Of a DNA stretch of 64,000 nucleotides, positions 46,351 to 55,096 are shown piece after piece; the stretch's first letter is position 1, and each line of letters begins with the position of its first letter. A model generated the notes under the pieces. It had not been told where the DNA came from. It ran no database searches and was given only the letters and a program-made list of their open reading frames with translations. The translations under genes were made by a program, and so were the position numbers. This stretch comes from WRIS01 sp964345475 (GTDB taxonomy: Bacteria > Actinomycetota > Coriobacteriia > Coriobacteriales > Eggerthellaceae), in NCBI GenBank assembly GCA_964345475.1, contig CAYFQW010000004.1, positions 1 to 64,000 of the forward strand, in the 5' to 3' direction.

Positions 46351-48123
46351 TTAGCCTTGTTGGCTATTTTTCAAATCTTGTTCGCGGATTTCGATACGTC
46401 TAATTTTGCCATTCACTGTTTTGGGGAGCGAATCGACGTAGTCGATAATACGGGGGTATTTATACGGGGCTGTCTGGTCTTTGACCCACACTTGCAGTTC
46501 CTTGGAAAGCGCATCTGACCCTTCATAACCAGGAGCTAATACTATAGTTGCTTTTACTGCAGTGCCCCGCAGAGGATCGGGCACACCAGTGACAGCACAT
46601 TCTGCGACAGCCTTATGGGTCAAAAGGACGCTCTCAATTTCAAAAGGCCCTATGCGGTAGCCGGACGATTTGATGACATCGTCGTTTCTACCAACATACC
46701 AAAAGTAGCCGTCTTCGTCGCACCAGGCGGTATCCCCCGTATGGTACCAACCGTCATGTATAGCCTCACGTGTTTTTTCTTCATCGCGATAATATTCAAC
46801 CATGAGGCCAGCCGGGTAGGGGTTTGTTTGGATGCATATCTCTCCTGTTTCACCAGGATTGCATCGACTTCCGTCTTCACGCTGTATCTCAACGGTGTAA
46901 AGAGGGACCGGCTTACCCATCGACCCTGATTTTGGCTTGGTGTTTGTGAGGTTTGCAATAGAAAGGACTGTTTCGGTTTGGCCGAAGCCTTCATATATGG
47001 TCAGCCCTGTATTTTCGAGCCAGAACGCAAAAATATCGGGATTGAGAGCCTCGCCCGCGGTGCTTAGATGCTTGAGAGAGGAGAGATCGTAGGGCTCGAT
47101 ACCTTCCTGCATAAGAAGGCGGTACATGGTGGGAGGACAGCAGAGACTGGTAAGTTGATAGCGAGGAATAAGTGAAAGTATTTCGCGTGCAGAAAAACGA
47201 TCGAAGTCATACGTGAGTACGCAGGCCTCCATGAGCCATTGCCCATAGAACTTGCCCCAAACTGCCTTTCCCCAACCAGTATCAGCAATGGTGAAATGAA
47301 CGCCATCTGGATCAACATTGTGCCAATGCTTTGCTGTTATAAGATGAGCAAGAGCATAGGAGCTGTTATGCAAGACCATTTTTGGGTTGCCACTTGTCCC
47401 GCTCGAGAAATACATAAGCATGGCTTCGCTCGCACTAGTCTCGCAGGCAGTGAAATCCTTCGAGGCTGCTCGTACTTCCGTATTGAAGTCCACCCATCCG
47501 CTTCGTTGGACAGGGGCCTTGCAGATGCCCTCTGGACCAGATAAGGCGGAACCGATAGGGCCCGTAATCTGTTCGAGGTCAAGCTCTCCTGTATCGAGGC
47601 GGGGGCTGAGGCCGCCTCCGCCCCCATTAACAAGTATTTTTGTACGAAGGGAAGGACATATTTTTTCAACTGCATCACAGACGTCGGCAATGTCTCCAAC
47701 ATTCGTGGTGATAATAGTCTCAGCTCCAGCTTCTCGGATGCGATACTCGAGGTCATGCTCTTTCAACATAAAAGTTGCAGGCACCATACAGGCGCCAAGT
47801 TTATGCAGCGCTGCTGCCACAAACCAAAACTGATAGTGGCGACGGAGTATGACTATGACCATATCGCCGCGCTTGACACCAGCATCTTGTAAAAAATTTG
47901 CTGTTTTATCTGACCAGTACTTCATGTCAGCAAAGGTGAAAATGTGCTCTTCCCCTTCAGGGTTGCACCAAATCATCGCGCGCCTATCGGGGTCGTTCTC
48001 GGCAATTTCATCAATAACATCATATCCAAAATTGAAGGAGTCAGGGTATTCAACTGAAAAATCCTGGAGTCGTTTTTCTTTATCGTAGCTTTCTCGAACA
48101 TAGCGTAGATTGATATTTCTCAT
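46351..48123 (-). CDS. AMP-forming acyl-CoA synthetase (medium-chain type), copy 1
   Basis: 590-residue member of the acyl-adenylate family, similar to medium-chain acyl-CoA synthetases. It shows the P-loop MYFSSGTSGNPKM, the A4/A5 region YEGFGQTETVL, YHTGDTAWCDEDGYFWYVGRNDDVIKSSGYRIGPFEIE and the C-terminal catalytic lysine in LPKTVNGKIRR. It would activate an organic acid with ATP and CoA; the acid cannot be read from sequence. It is followed upstream by its XRE-cupin regulator and has a close paralogue at 53243. The start context is weak. Confidence 0.88.
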   Translation of the reverse strand: MRNINLRYVRESYDKEKRLQDFSVEYPDSFNFGYDVIDEIAENDPDRRAMIWCNPEGEEHIFTFADMKYWSDKTANFLQDAGVKRGDMVIVILRRHYQFWFVAAALHKLGACMVPATFMLKEHDLEYRIREAGAETIITTNVGDIADVCDAVEKICPSLRTKILVNGGGGGLSPRLDTGELDLEQITGPIGSALSGPEGICKAPVQRSGWVDFNTEVRAASKDFTACETSASEAMLMYFSSGTSGNPKMVLHNSSYALAHLITAKHWHNVDPDGVHFTIADTGWGKAVWGKFYGQWLMEACVLTYDFDRFSAREILSLIPRYQLTSLCCPPTMYRLLMQEGIEPYDLSSLKHLSTAGEALNPDIFAFWLENTGLTIYEGFGQTETVLSIANLTNTKPKSGSMGKPVPLYTVEIQREDGSRCNPGETGEICIQTNPYPAGLMVEYYRDEEKTREAIHDGWYHTGDTAWCDEDGYFWYVGRNDDVIKSSGYRIGPFEIESVLLTHKAVAECAVTGVPDPLRGTAVKATIVLAPGYEGSDALSKELQVWVKDQTAPYKYPRIIDYVDSLPKTVNGKIRRIEIREQDLKNSQQG

Positions 48124-48219
48124 AATGACTGCTTTCTTATATCGAACAGGAGCATAGAAGACGGTATGCGGTGTACGGACAGCTTTAAGACGGCACTGTT
48201 CTCGTCGGGAATGAATACC

Positions 48220-48804
48220 TTACTTTGTATCTGCCGCATGGGGCTTCATCACAACAGCGAGGAAGACGCACGGCTCGCCACCGGTGGCAATCATGCCGTG
48301 TCCGCGTCCGGAATCATAGAGAAGGAGATCTCCTGCCTCGAGCTCTTCTATATGATCCTCGTAGGCAAAACGAAGTTTGCCCGAAATAATGAAATCGAGT
48401 TCTTGTCCCTCGTGATAGGAAAGATGAATAGGCTTTCCTTGCTCTTCTTCGAGATAGGGGGCGCTTACTAAAAAGGGTTCGCAGAGCTTGTTCTTGAAAT
48501 GAGGTGCTTTATGCAGGTACTCGAACCCAGCCCTGCGTTTAATAGAAAGACCTTCAGCAGCCCGGGTGAGTGAATACCCTTTAAGGTGGGGGTTCTCACC
48601 TGTCAGTATCTCAATAACGTCGATGCCCAGCTTTTCGGCGCATTTATATAGAAAGGTAAAGCTCAGATCGCTTTCTCCGCTTTCCTGGGCAAGGTATTCG
48701 TCTACCGAGCGTCCTGTTGCCTCTGCCATTTCCTCAGCTGAAATATCTAGATCGTCACGGAGAGCTTTAATTCGAAGAGCTACCTCTTTAATGTTCGGTT
48801 CCAT
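48220..48804 (-). CDS. XRE-family regulator with cupin domain, copy 1
   Basis: 194-residue transcription regulator. Residues about 8-65 form a helix-turn-helix of the XRE type (VALRIKALRDDLDISAEEMAEATGRSVDEYLAQESG). Residues about 110-190 form a cupin barrel (HLSYHEGQELDFIISGKLRFAY, then GDLLLYDSGRGHGMIA) that probably senses a small ligand. A strong AAAGGAGGT lies before the ATG. It reads in the same direction as the synthetase copy 1, 96 bases ahead of it, and is a paralogue of the regulator at 52628. Confidence 0.88.
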   Translation of the reverse strand: MEPNIKEVALRIKALRDDLDISAEEMAEATGRSVDEYLAQESGESDLSFTFLYKCAEKLGIDVIEILTGENPHLKGYSLTRAAEGLSIKRRAGFEYLHKAPHFKNKLCEPFLVSAPYLEEEQGKPIHLSYHEGQELDFIISGKLRFAYEDHIEELEAGDLLLYDSGRGHGMIATGGEPCVFLAVVMKPHAADTK

Positions 48805-49069
48805 GTTGAACTATTACCTCCTTTGCACGGGGACTAATCGGTTCTTGCGAGCTATAAGGGTTGAAAACCCTGTACTATTGCACGTGCATAAGATACATAT
48901 TGTATGTTAGCTATCTTTGAAATTTCGGAGAAACAGGTGAAGGATACCAAATAAGATCTGGAAGGTGTATACGGAATCTCTGTACACACTTGACGCTTGT
49001 TTTTTGAAAAGTGCATCAGAGGCTTTCCATTTAGTAGAATAGACACTAAAGCTCGTTTAAGGAGTCAGT
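48805..49069. other. Divergent control region of the oxidoreductase cluster
   Basis: 265 bases between the minus-strand regulator and the plus-strand ATPase gene, which must hold promoters in both directions. A TAGAAT at 49035-49040 is a plus-strand -10 candidate. A TTGACG at 48990-48995 is a -35 candidate, though their spacing does not match. The two regulators could bind here; I see no clear palindromic operator. Confidence 0.4.
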
Positions 49070-49852
49070 ATGACAAATTTAGAATATCTGCAAGATCGGA
49101 ATATTAAACGAGCATGCGAACTAAGCGCCCCGCTTACAATTATTTGTGGCCACTACGGGGTTGGTAAAACCAATTTCTCGCTCAACCTCGCCCTTGATCT
49201 TTGCTCCGCTGGTAAAGAAGTAACCCTCATCGATCTCGATTTGGTAAATCCATATTTTCGGTCGAGCGATTTTATGGAAGACGGGAATTTTAAAGGCATT
49301 CGAATGATCGCTCCTGTGTTTGCAGGGAGCACGCTTGATGCCCCAAGCCTGTCCGGTGCTATTGAGCCCGCGATAGAATCTGCAAGTGAGAATCATTATG
49401 TCATTATTGATGTGGGTGGAGACGAGGTGGGGGCAACGAGCCTCGGTCGTTTCTCTGCCGCAATCAATAAAATGGACTATCGTATGCTGTACGTGGTGAA
49501 TGCGTATCGAAACCTCACCCAGGACGCTGATGAGGCATATGCCGTCTTACGCGAGATAGAAGAAAAGACGGGCCTCAAGGCTTCAGGCATTATAAACAAC
49601 TCCCATCTGAAGCAGGAGACTGTTTTAGACTTGATCCGCGATTCGATGAGTTTCTCGGAATCGGTTTCAAAAAAGAGTGGTTTGGATGTGCTTGCTACTA
49701 CTGTGCCCGCATCTTTTGTGCACGATGACGGGGAGGGGTATCTTCCATCCGGGGAGGATGCCCTTTCCCGTATTACTTCAGTGCTTTCATCGACTCTTGC
49801 CACGCAAGCACTTTATTTTGTGCAAGTATATGTAAAAACTCCCTGGGAGTAG
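49070..49852 (+). CDS. ParA/MinD-like P-loop ATPase of the oxidoreductase cluster
   Basis: 260-residue SIMIBI-type nucleotide-binding protein. Walker A is G27-H-Y-G-V-G-K33-T34, without the extra signature lysine of true MinD/ParA. LIDLDLVNPYFRS (switch I-like Asp) and YVIIDVGGDEVGATSLGRF (Walker B/switch II) follow, then LKASGIINNSHL near the base-recognition site. AAGGAG lies before the ATG. It heads the ferredoxin-oxidoreductase operon, with the ferredoxin subunit next. Its job is unknown; metal-cluster handling or enzyme assembly is only a guess. Confidence 0.8.
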   Translation: MTNLEYLQDRNIKRACELSAPLTIICGHYGVGKTNFSLNLALDLCSAGKEVTLIDLDLVNPYFRSSDFMEDGNFKGIRMIAPVFAGSTLDAPSLSGAIEPAIESASENHYVIIDVGGDEVGATSLGRFSAAINKMDYRMLYVVNAYRNLTQDADEAYAVLREIEEKTGLKASGIINNSHLKQETVLDLIRDSMSFSESVSKKSGLDVLATTVPASFVHDDGEGYLPSGEDALSRITSVLSSTLATQALYFVQVYVKTPWE

Positions 49853-49971
49853 GTACTGCGCAACAAAATCTACGCTGCGTATGCAAACCCACGATATGTA
49901 CTAGGTTCAAGGGTGCGTTCGAAGACTTATGTGGCTTCAAATTGCCTCAAGAGACGAAAGAGGATGCTTAT

Positions 49972-50178
49972 ATGGCTCGAATAATAGTAGATGATACGTA
50001 TTGCAAGGGCTGCGGTCTGTGCGTCGATGCTTGTCCGCAGCATATTATTGAACTTGACAAGACTAAGATAACGGAAAAAGGGTATCACCCAGCGATGTTG
50101 GTTAAGCCTGACGAGTGTATCGGTTGCGCGTTTTGCGCAATAATGTGCCCTGACGTAGCGATAACGGTAGAGAGGTAA
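49972..50178 (+). CDS. 2-oxoacid:ferredoxin oxidoreductase, delta (2x[4Fe-4S]) subunit
   Basis: 68-residue ferredoxin-type subunit. Two clusters are predicted from CKGCGLCVDACP and CIGCAFCAIMCP. It hands electrons from the catalytic TPP centre to soluble ferredoxin. ATG 49972 is preferred over a TTG ten codons earlier; AGAGGA lies upstream. Three bases separate it from the alpha subunit. Confidence 0.92.
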   Translation: MARIIVDDTYCKGCGLCVDACPQHIIELDKTKITEKGYHPAMLVKPDECIGCAFCAIMCPDVAITVER

Positions 50179-50180
50179 CT

Positions 50181-51245
50181 ATGACAGAAAAAGTACTTAT
50201 GAAGGGGAATGAGGCTCTGGCAGAAAGCGCTATCAGAGCTGGCTGCCGTTTTTTCTTCGGCTATCCTATAACCCCCCAAACAGAGCTTGCGGCCTACATG
50301 GCAAAGCGTATGGGCAAAGAAGGCGGCACATATTTGCAGGCTGAAAGCGAAATCGCTGCTATCAATATGGTATACGGCGCTTCTGCCTGTGGTGCACGGG
50401 TTATGACGTCGTCCTCTTCCCCCGGCATCTCTTTGAAGGGTGAGGGGATATCCTATATGGCAGGAGCCGACCTTCCCGGCGTTATTGTAAACGTGCAACG
50501 TGGCGGTCCTGGGCTCGGGGGCATTCAGCCTTCTCAATCCGATTATTTTCAAGCGACTCGCGCCATAGGGCATGGCGACTTCCATATAATCGTTTACGCC
50601 CCTTCGACTGTTCAAGAAATGAGCGACTACGTCTTCAGCGCCTTTGATGTATCTGATAAATATCGAGTTCCAGTTATGATTCTTGCGGACGGAATGCTGG
50701 GGCAGATGATGGAGCCAATAGTTTTACCTGAGCCTAAACATAAGCTCCCTGAAAAGCCTTGGGCAACTACCGGCCACAAAAACAAACGACCTCATAATGT
50801 TGTCAACTCGCTGTACCTTCAGGCTGAAAAGCTTGAGCGTACCAACAGAGAACGCTTTGAACGTTATGAAGAAATTAAGCAAGAAGAGCAAAGGGCAGAA
50901 CTCTTCATGGTGGATGATGCCGATATAGTGCTTGTTTCCTTTGGGGCAAGCTCCCGTGTCGCACGGAGTGCAGTTATCTATGCTCGAGAAGAGGGCATCA
51001 AAGCAGGGCTTATCCGTCCTATCACCCTATGGCCGTTCCCTGATGATGCAATACAGGCTGCCGCACATCATGCAAAGGTTTTCTTAAGCGTAGAGATGAA
51101 TATGGGACAGATGGTCGAGGACGTGCGCCTTGCTGTTCTGGGCAGAGTTCCCGTTGAGTTTTTTGGGCGAACCGGCGGCGTCATCCCAAGTCCTTCTGAA
51201 GTGCTCGACGAGATTAAAAAACTCAACAAGAAGGCAGGTGCTTAG
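50181..51245 (+). CDS. 2-oxoacid:ferredoxin oxidoreductase, alpha subunit
   Basis: 354-residue subunit carrying the pyrimidine-binding TPP domain (KGNEALAESAIRAGCRFFFGYPITPQTELAAYMA) and the transketolase-C-like domain II (LVSFGASSRVARSAV, LIRPITLWPFP). Conserved AESEIAAINMVYGASACGARVMTSSSSPGISLKGEG is typical of 2-oxoglutarate/2-oxoisovalerate types (KorA/VorB). The sequence fits the branched-chain (VOR) group as well as KOR, so no symbol is given. GAGAGG precedes the ATG. Confidence 0.9.
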   Translation: MTEKVLMKGNEALAESAIRAGCRFFFGYPITPQTELAAYMAKRMGKEGGTYLQAESEIAAINMVYGASACGARVMTSSSSPGISLKGEGISYMAGADLPGVIVNVQRGGPGLGGIQPSQSDYFQATRAIGHGDFHIIVYAPSTVQEMSDYVFSAFDVSDKYRVPVMILADGMLGQMMEPIVLPEPKHKLPEKPWATTGHKNKRPHNVVNSLYLQAEKLERTNRERFERYEEIKQEEQRAELFMVDDADIVLVSFGASSRVARSAVIYAREEGIKAGLIRPITLWPFPDDAIQAAAHHAKVFLSVEMNMGQMVEDVRLAVLGRVPVEFFGRTGGVIPSPSEVLDEIKKLNKKAGA

Positions 51246-51247
51246 GC

Positions 51248-52078
51248 ATGGAAAAGGAAAAGAAGATCGTATTCAAAAGGCCGGATGCGCTCCTGCCTGT
51301 TCAAAATACGTATTGTCCAGGTTGCGGGCATGGAATAGTACACCGTTTGATTGCGGAATGTTTGGATGAACTGGATATGACGGGAAGGGCTATTGGCATT
51401 GCGCCCGTAGGATGCTCAGTCATGGCATATAACTTCTTTGCATGCGACATGATTCAGGCGGCGCATGGAAGAGCCCCGGCTGTCGCTACTGCAGCAAAGC
51501 GAGTGAATCCAGAAAATCTTGTTTTTTCATACCAAGGGGACGGCGATCTCGCCAGTATTGGTATGGCAGAAACGATTCATGCGGCAACACGGGGAGAAAA
51601 TATTACGGTTATATTCATAAATAATGCTATTTATGGCATGACAGGCGGACAAATGGCACCCACGAGCTTGCCCGGGCAGATAACCCAGACCTCGCCTTAC
51701 GGACGAAACCCCTCCAACGACGGCTTTCCCATCCGCGTCTCCGAGCTTCTTGCAACGCTCGATGGCGTTGCCTATATAGAACGCGTGACTGTTGACGATG
51801 TCAAGCAAGTGCGCAATGCTAAGAAGGCAATCAAAAAAGCATTTGAATACCAACTAGAAGGTGTTGGCTATTCGATGATAGAAGTGGTATCTACCTGTCC
51901 TACGAACTGGGGAATGACGCCGCAGGATTCATTCCAGTGGATGAGGAAAAATATGATCCCCTACTACCAGTTGGGTGTTTATAAAGATATTAAAGCAGAA
52001 GGTTTTGCCCACGTAGAAGAGGCGGCAAGTGCTCGTGCAATAGACTGTCCTCTTGTTTCAGGAGGAGGAAACCGATGA
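51248..52078 (+). CDS. 2-oxoacid:ferredoxin oxidoreductase, beta subunit
   Basis: 276-residue catalytic TPP-binding subunit (KorB/VorA type). TYCPGCGHGIVHRL begins the domain, SYQGDGDLASIGMAE and NNAIYGMTGGQMAPTS bind Mg and the diphosphate of TPP, and CPTNWGMTPQDSFQWM near the end is typical of the branched-chain/indole-like subgroup. Starts two bases after the alpha gene stop. With the other three subunits it oxidises a 2-oxoacid to acyl-CoA and CO2, or runs in reverse as a reductive carboxylase. Confidence 0.9.
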   Translation: MEKEKKIVFKRPDALLPVQNTYCPGCGHGIVHRLIAECLDELDMTGRAIGIAPVGCSVMAYNFFACDMIQAAHGRAPAVATAAKRVNPENLVFSYQGDGDLASIGMAETIHAATRGENITVIFINNAIYGMTGGQMAPTSLPGQITQTSPYGRNPSNDGFPIRVSELLATLDGVAYIERVTVDDVKQVRNAKKAIKKAFEYQLEGVGYSMIEVVSTCPTNWGMTPQDSFQWMRKNMIPYYQLGVYKDIKAEGFAHVEEAASARAIDCPLVSGGGNR

Positions 52079-52614
52079 CTGTTTCACACAGGATTGTTCT
52101 TGCAGGCTTTGGTGGGCAGGGTGTTCTTTTTGCAGGGAAGCTAATCGCCTATGCAGGGCTTCTTGACGGCCTTGAGGTTTCTTGGCTGCCTTCGTACGGG
52201 CCTGAAATGAGAGGCGGTACTGCAAATTGCAGCGTTTGTTTATCTGACCAGCCCATAGGCTCTCCGATAGTATTCGAGCCCAACGGATTTATTGCCTTTA
52301 ACCAGCCTTCTTTTGATAAGTTTGAGCATAGTATTGTACCTGGGGGGATAGCTGTTGTTGACTCAACGATGGTAGAGCGCATTCCCGAAATCGAGGGCGT
52401 GCAGCTTTTTACTCTTCCGGCTACAGAGATGGCCGACAAAGCAGGCTTCAAGGGTTTGGCTAACGTTATTTGTGTCGGCAAATTTTTTGCTGAGACGGCC
52501 TTTTGTTCCGAAGAGGCTTTGTTTGAATCTGTGCATAAATGCGTACCAGCGAGCAAGCGTAGTTTACTTGGGGCAAACAAGGAAGCCCTAAAGCTCGGCA
52601 TGCAGGCTTTGTAG
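52075..52614 (+). CDS. 2-oxoacid:ferredoxin oxidoreductase, gamma subunit
   Basis: 179-residue subunit of the POR gamma/domain III family: IVLAGFGGQGVLFAGKLIAYAG, then SWLPSYGPEMRGGTANCSVCLSDQPIGSP. It takes part in CoA binding and complex assembly. Its ATG overlaps the beta stop (ATGA) with GGAGGAGG upstream. Gene order is delta-alpha-beta-gamma. Confidence 0.92.
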   Translation: MTVSHRIVLAGFGGQGVLFAGKLIAYAGLLDGLEVSWLPSYGPEMRGGTANCSVCLSDQPIGSPIVFEPNGFIAFNQPSFDKFEHSIVPGGIAVVDSTMVERIPEIEGVQLFTLPATEMADKAGFKGLANVICVGKFFAETAFCSEEALFESVHKCVPASKRSLLGANKEALKLGMQAL

Positions 52615-52627
52615 AAAGGAGCGGGCT

Positions 52628-53179
52628 ATGGTGACGGAGTTCGTTGAGATTGGTATGCGTATCAAAGGCCTTCGAGAGGCCTGTGATGTGTCTGCTGAAG
52701 ATATGGCTGCCGATATCGGTGTCCCTTTAGCGACATATACCACCTGGGAAGAGACTGGCGCGGATGTTCCTATTTCCGCTATATACCATATGGCCCACAA
52801 ATTCGGTGTTGAATTTACTGAGATCCTTACGGGTACCGCAGCTAAGCTTGATACCTACCACCTTGTGCGAGCTGGCCAAGGTAAGGAGGTCGACCGCTAT
52901 CCTGGGTATCACTATGAAGATCTTGCCTGGCGCTATAGCGGAAAGATTATGCAGCCTTTACTAGTTACCCTCAATCCAAGTGATGAACCGGCCAAACTTG
53001 TGCATCATTCAGGACAAGAGTTCAATATTGTTCTTGAGGGGAAAATGGCAATTACCTGGGGTGATAAAGAGTTTATCTTGGAAGCTGGCGACAGTATGTA
53101 TTTCAACCCAACTGAAGCTCATGGGCAGCGTTGCGCAGGGGATAAACCCGCTGTTTTTGTCACCATAATTGCTGAATAG
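52628..53179 (+). CDS. XRE-family regulator with cupin domain, copy 2
   Basis: 183-residue regulator. The helix-turn-helix is at about 8-55 (IKGLREACDVSAEDMAADIGVPLATYTTWEETG) and the cupin domain at about 115-180 (VHHSGQEFNIVLEGKMAITWG, AGDSMYFNPTEAHGQRC). The His residues in HHSGQE and EAHGQ could hold a metal. It lies between the oxidoreductase gamma gene and synthetase copy 2, so it probably controls the whole operon. GAAAGGAG precedes the ATG. Paralogue of the regulator at 48220. Confidence 0.88.
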   Translation: MVTEFVEIGMRIKGLREACDVSAEDMAADIGVPLATYTTWEETGADVPISAIYHMAHKFGVEFTEILTGTAAKLDTYHLVRAGQGKEVDRYPGYHYEDLAWRYSGKIMQPLLVTLNPSDEPAKLVHHSGQEFNIVLEGKMAITWGDKEFILEAGDSMYFNPTEAHGQRCAGDKPAVFVTIIAE

Positions 53180-53242
53180 ATTTACAAGAGAAATACTCGG
53201 CAATCAAAAAACACTTGTCTCACTAAAGGAGAAAATAGCATC

Positions 53243-54916
53243 GTGGATCATTTATTACAGAAGTATTGTCCTCGAATCGACTTTGACAGCTATGAGGATT
53301 TTTTTGAGAATTTTCAAATTGAAATCCCCGACAACTTTAACTTTGCGTACGACGTAGTGGATGAGTGGGCTCGTGTAGAGCCTGACAAAAGGGCTCTTGT
53401 ATGGTGTAACGATGAAAATGAGGAACGCACATTTACCTTTAGTGATCTAAAAAAGCTTTCAGATAAAGCAGCCAATTCTTTCAGCCAGCTTGGCATCACC
53501 AAGGGCGATGTTGTCATGGTGATATTGCGGCGGCGCTGGGAGTACTGGGTCTGCGCCTTGGCCCTCTGTAAAATCGGGGCCATCCTTATTCCTGCCACCT
53601 TGCAGCTCACTGCGAAAGACATCGTATACAGAGCTCAGAGTGCTGATGTGAAGATGCTCATCTGCATCGATGATGAATACGTGTGCAGCCAGGCAGAACA
53701 GGCAAAGGAACAAAATTCAGGCATCGAGCAACATGTTATAGTTGCTGGAAGACGGAATGCATGGTTAAGCTTTGATGAGCTGCTTGAAGAGGGGAGCGAG
53801 AAGTGGGAGCGTCCTTTGGGGGATAAAGCTACTGCCCTTGAGGATATTATGCTTATCTACTTCACGAGCGGAACGACTGGTCTCGCTAAGGCAGTCATGC
53901 ACAACTTTGCCCACCCTCTCGGACATATCATCACAGCTAAATATTGGCAGCAGGTAGAAGAGAACTGCCTTCATATGAGTGTAACTGACAGCGGTTGGGC
54001 AAAATTCGGATGGGGAAAAATATATGGCCAATGGCTGTCTGGGGCTACGGTATTTTGTTACGACATGGACACGTTTGTACCCACGAAGCTGCTTCAAAAG
54101 GTGCAAGACTTTCAGGTTACTACCTTCTGTGCTCCACCAACCATGTACAGATTTATGTTGCAGGAAGATTTAACATCGTACGACCTTTCGAGTGTAAAAA
54201 CTTTTGCAACGGCCGGCGAGCCCCTCAATGCCGAAGTAACACGTGCCTGGAAACGTGCGACTGGCAAACGTATACGTGAGGGTTTTGGACAAAGTGAGGG
54301 CCCGGTTTTGTTGGCAACCTTTCCTTGGGTAGAGCCCCGTCCCGGTTCGATGGGCAAACCCTCTCCTCTGCTGAACATTAAGCTTCTCGACGAGTCAGGC
54401 TTCGAAGTCGACGATGGTGAAGAGGCAGCTATTTGTGTCACAGGGCTGAAGGAGTCGTATCCTCCAGGGCTATTTGTAGGGTATTACCATGATGAAGATC
54501 GCACGAAGATTTCATTGGGTGGAGATTACTACAACCTTCATGATATGGCATGGCGCGATAGTGATGGCTATTACTTCTTTGTTGGGCGAGATGACGATGT
54601 TATCAAGTGCAGCGGATATCGCATCGGGCCCTTTGAAGTGGAAAGCGCCCTCATTGAACATGATGCAGTAATAGAATGCGCCGTTACAGCTGCACCAGAT
54701 CCCATACGCGGAAAAGTGGTAAAAGCAAGCATTGTCCTTGCGCGTGGTTGGGAACCGAGTGAGGATCTAAAAAAAGAATTGCAGGATCATGTCAAAAAAA
54801 CAACGGCCCCCTACAAGTACCCCCGCATCATTGACTTTGTTGACGAGTTGCCGAAAACAATAAGCGGGAAAATTAAGCGCAAGCTCATACGAAACACCGA
54901 TGGTATTGAAGATTAA
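53243..54916 (+). CDS. AMP-forming acyl-CoA synthetase (medium-chain type), copy 2
   Basis: 557-residue paralogue of the synthetase at 46351. The P-loop is IYFTSGTTGLAKA, with REGFGQSEGPVLLATFPW, YYNLHDMAWRDSDGYYFFVGRDDDVIKCSGYRIGPFEVE and LPKTISGKIKRK carrying the catalytic lysine. GTG start with AAAGGAG upstream. Last recognised gene of the cluster. The two synthetases differ enough (insert around residues 150-200 in copy 1) that they may prefer different acids. Confidence 0.88.
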   Translation: MDHLLQKYCPRIDFDSYEDFFENFQIEIPDNFNFAYDVVDEWARVEPDKRALVWCNDENEERTFTFSDLKKLSDKAANSFSQLGITKGDVVMVILRRRWEYWVCALALCKIGAILIPATLQLTAKDIVYRAQSADVKMLICIDDEYVCSQAEQAKEQNSGIEQHVIVAGRRNAWLSFDELLEEGSEKWERPLGDKATALEDIMLIYFTSGTTGLAKAVMHNFAHPLGHIITAKYWQQVEENCLHMSVTDSGWAKFGWGKIYGQWLSGATVFCYDMDTFVPTKLLQKVQDFQVTTFCAPPTMYRFMLQEDLTSYDLSSVKTFATAGEPLNAEVTRAWKRATGKRIREGFGQSEGPVLLATFPWVEPRPGSMGKPSPLLNIKLLDESGFEVDDGEEAAICVTGLKESYPPGLFVGYYHDEDRTKISLGGDYYNLHDMAWRDSDGYYFFVGRDDDVIKCSGYRIGPFEVESALIEHDAVIECAVTAAPDPIRGKVVKASIVLARGWEPSEDLKKELQDHVKKTTAPYKYPRIIDFVDELPKTISGKIKRKLIRNTDGIED

Positions 54917-54983
54917 GAAAGCACAAGACAGGCGAGGCTCTTTCCAGCAAAGTATATAAGGATCATCATACAGGAGGGATCAC

Positions 54984-55091
54984 ATGCTTCAATGGCGGCC
55001 CTTTTTCTCGAAGCCTGCATGGTCATTCCATGGATTGAGAAGAATGTTTCCTGTGAACTTTGGATCATTGACAAAAGGCTTTATACTCTAG
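54984..55091 (+). CDS. Possible 35-residue small protein
   Basis: ATG 54984 follows AGGAGGG with a five-base spacer and opens a frame of 35 codons ending in TAG at 55091. The product is basic and rich in Trp, Phe and Arg (start MLQWRPFFSKPAW). It ends just before the PyrR leader. No relative is recognised. The strong ribosome site is the only support, so it may be chance or a leader peptide. Confidence 0.3.
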   Translation: MLQWRPFFSKPAWSFHGLRRMFPVNFGSLTKGFIL

Positions 55092-55096
55092 CTTAG

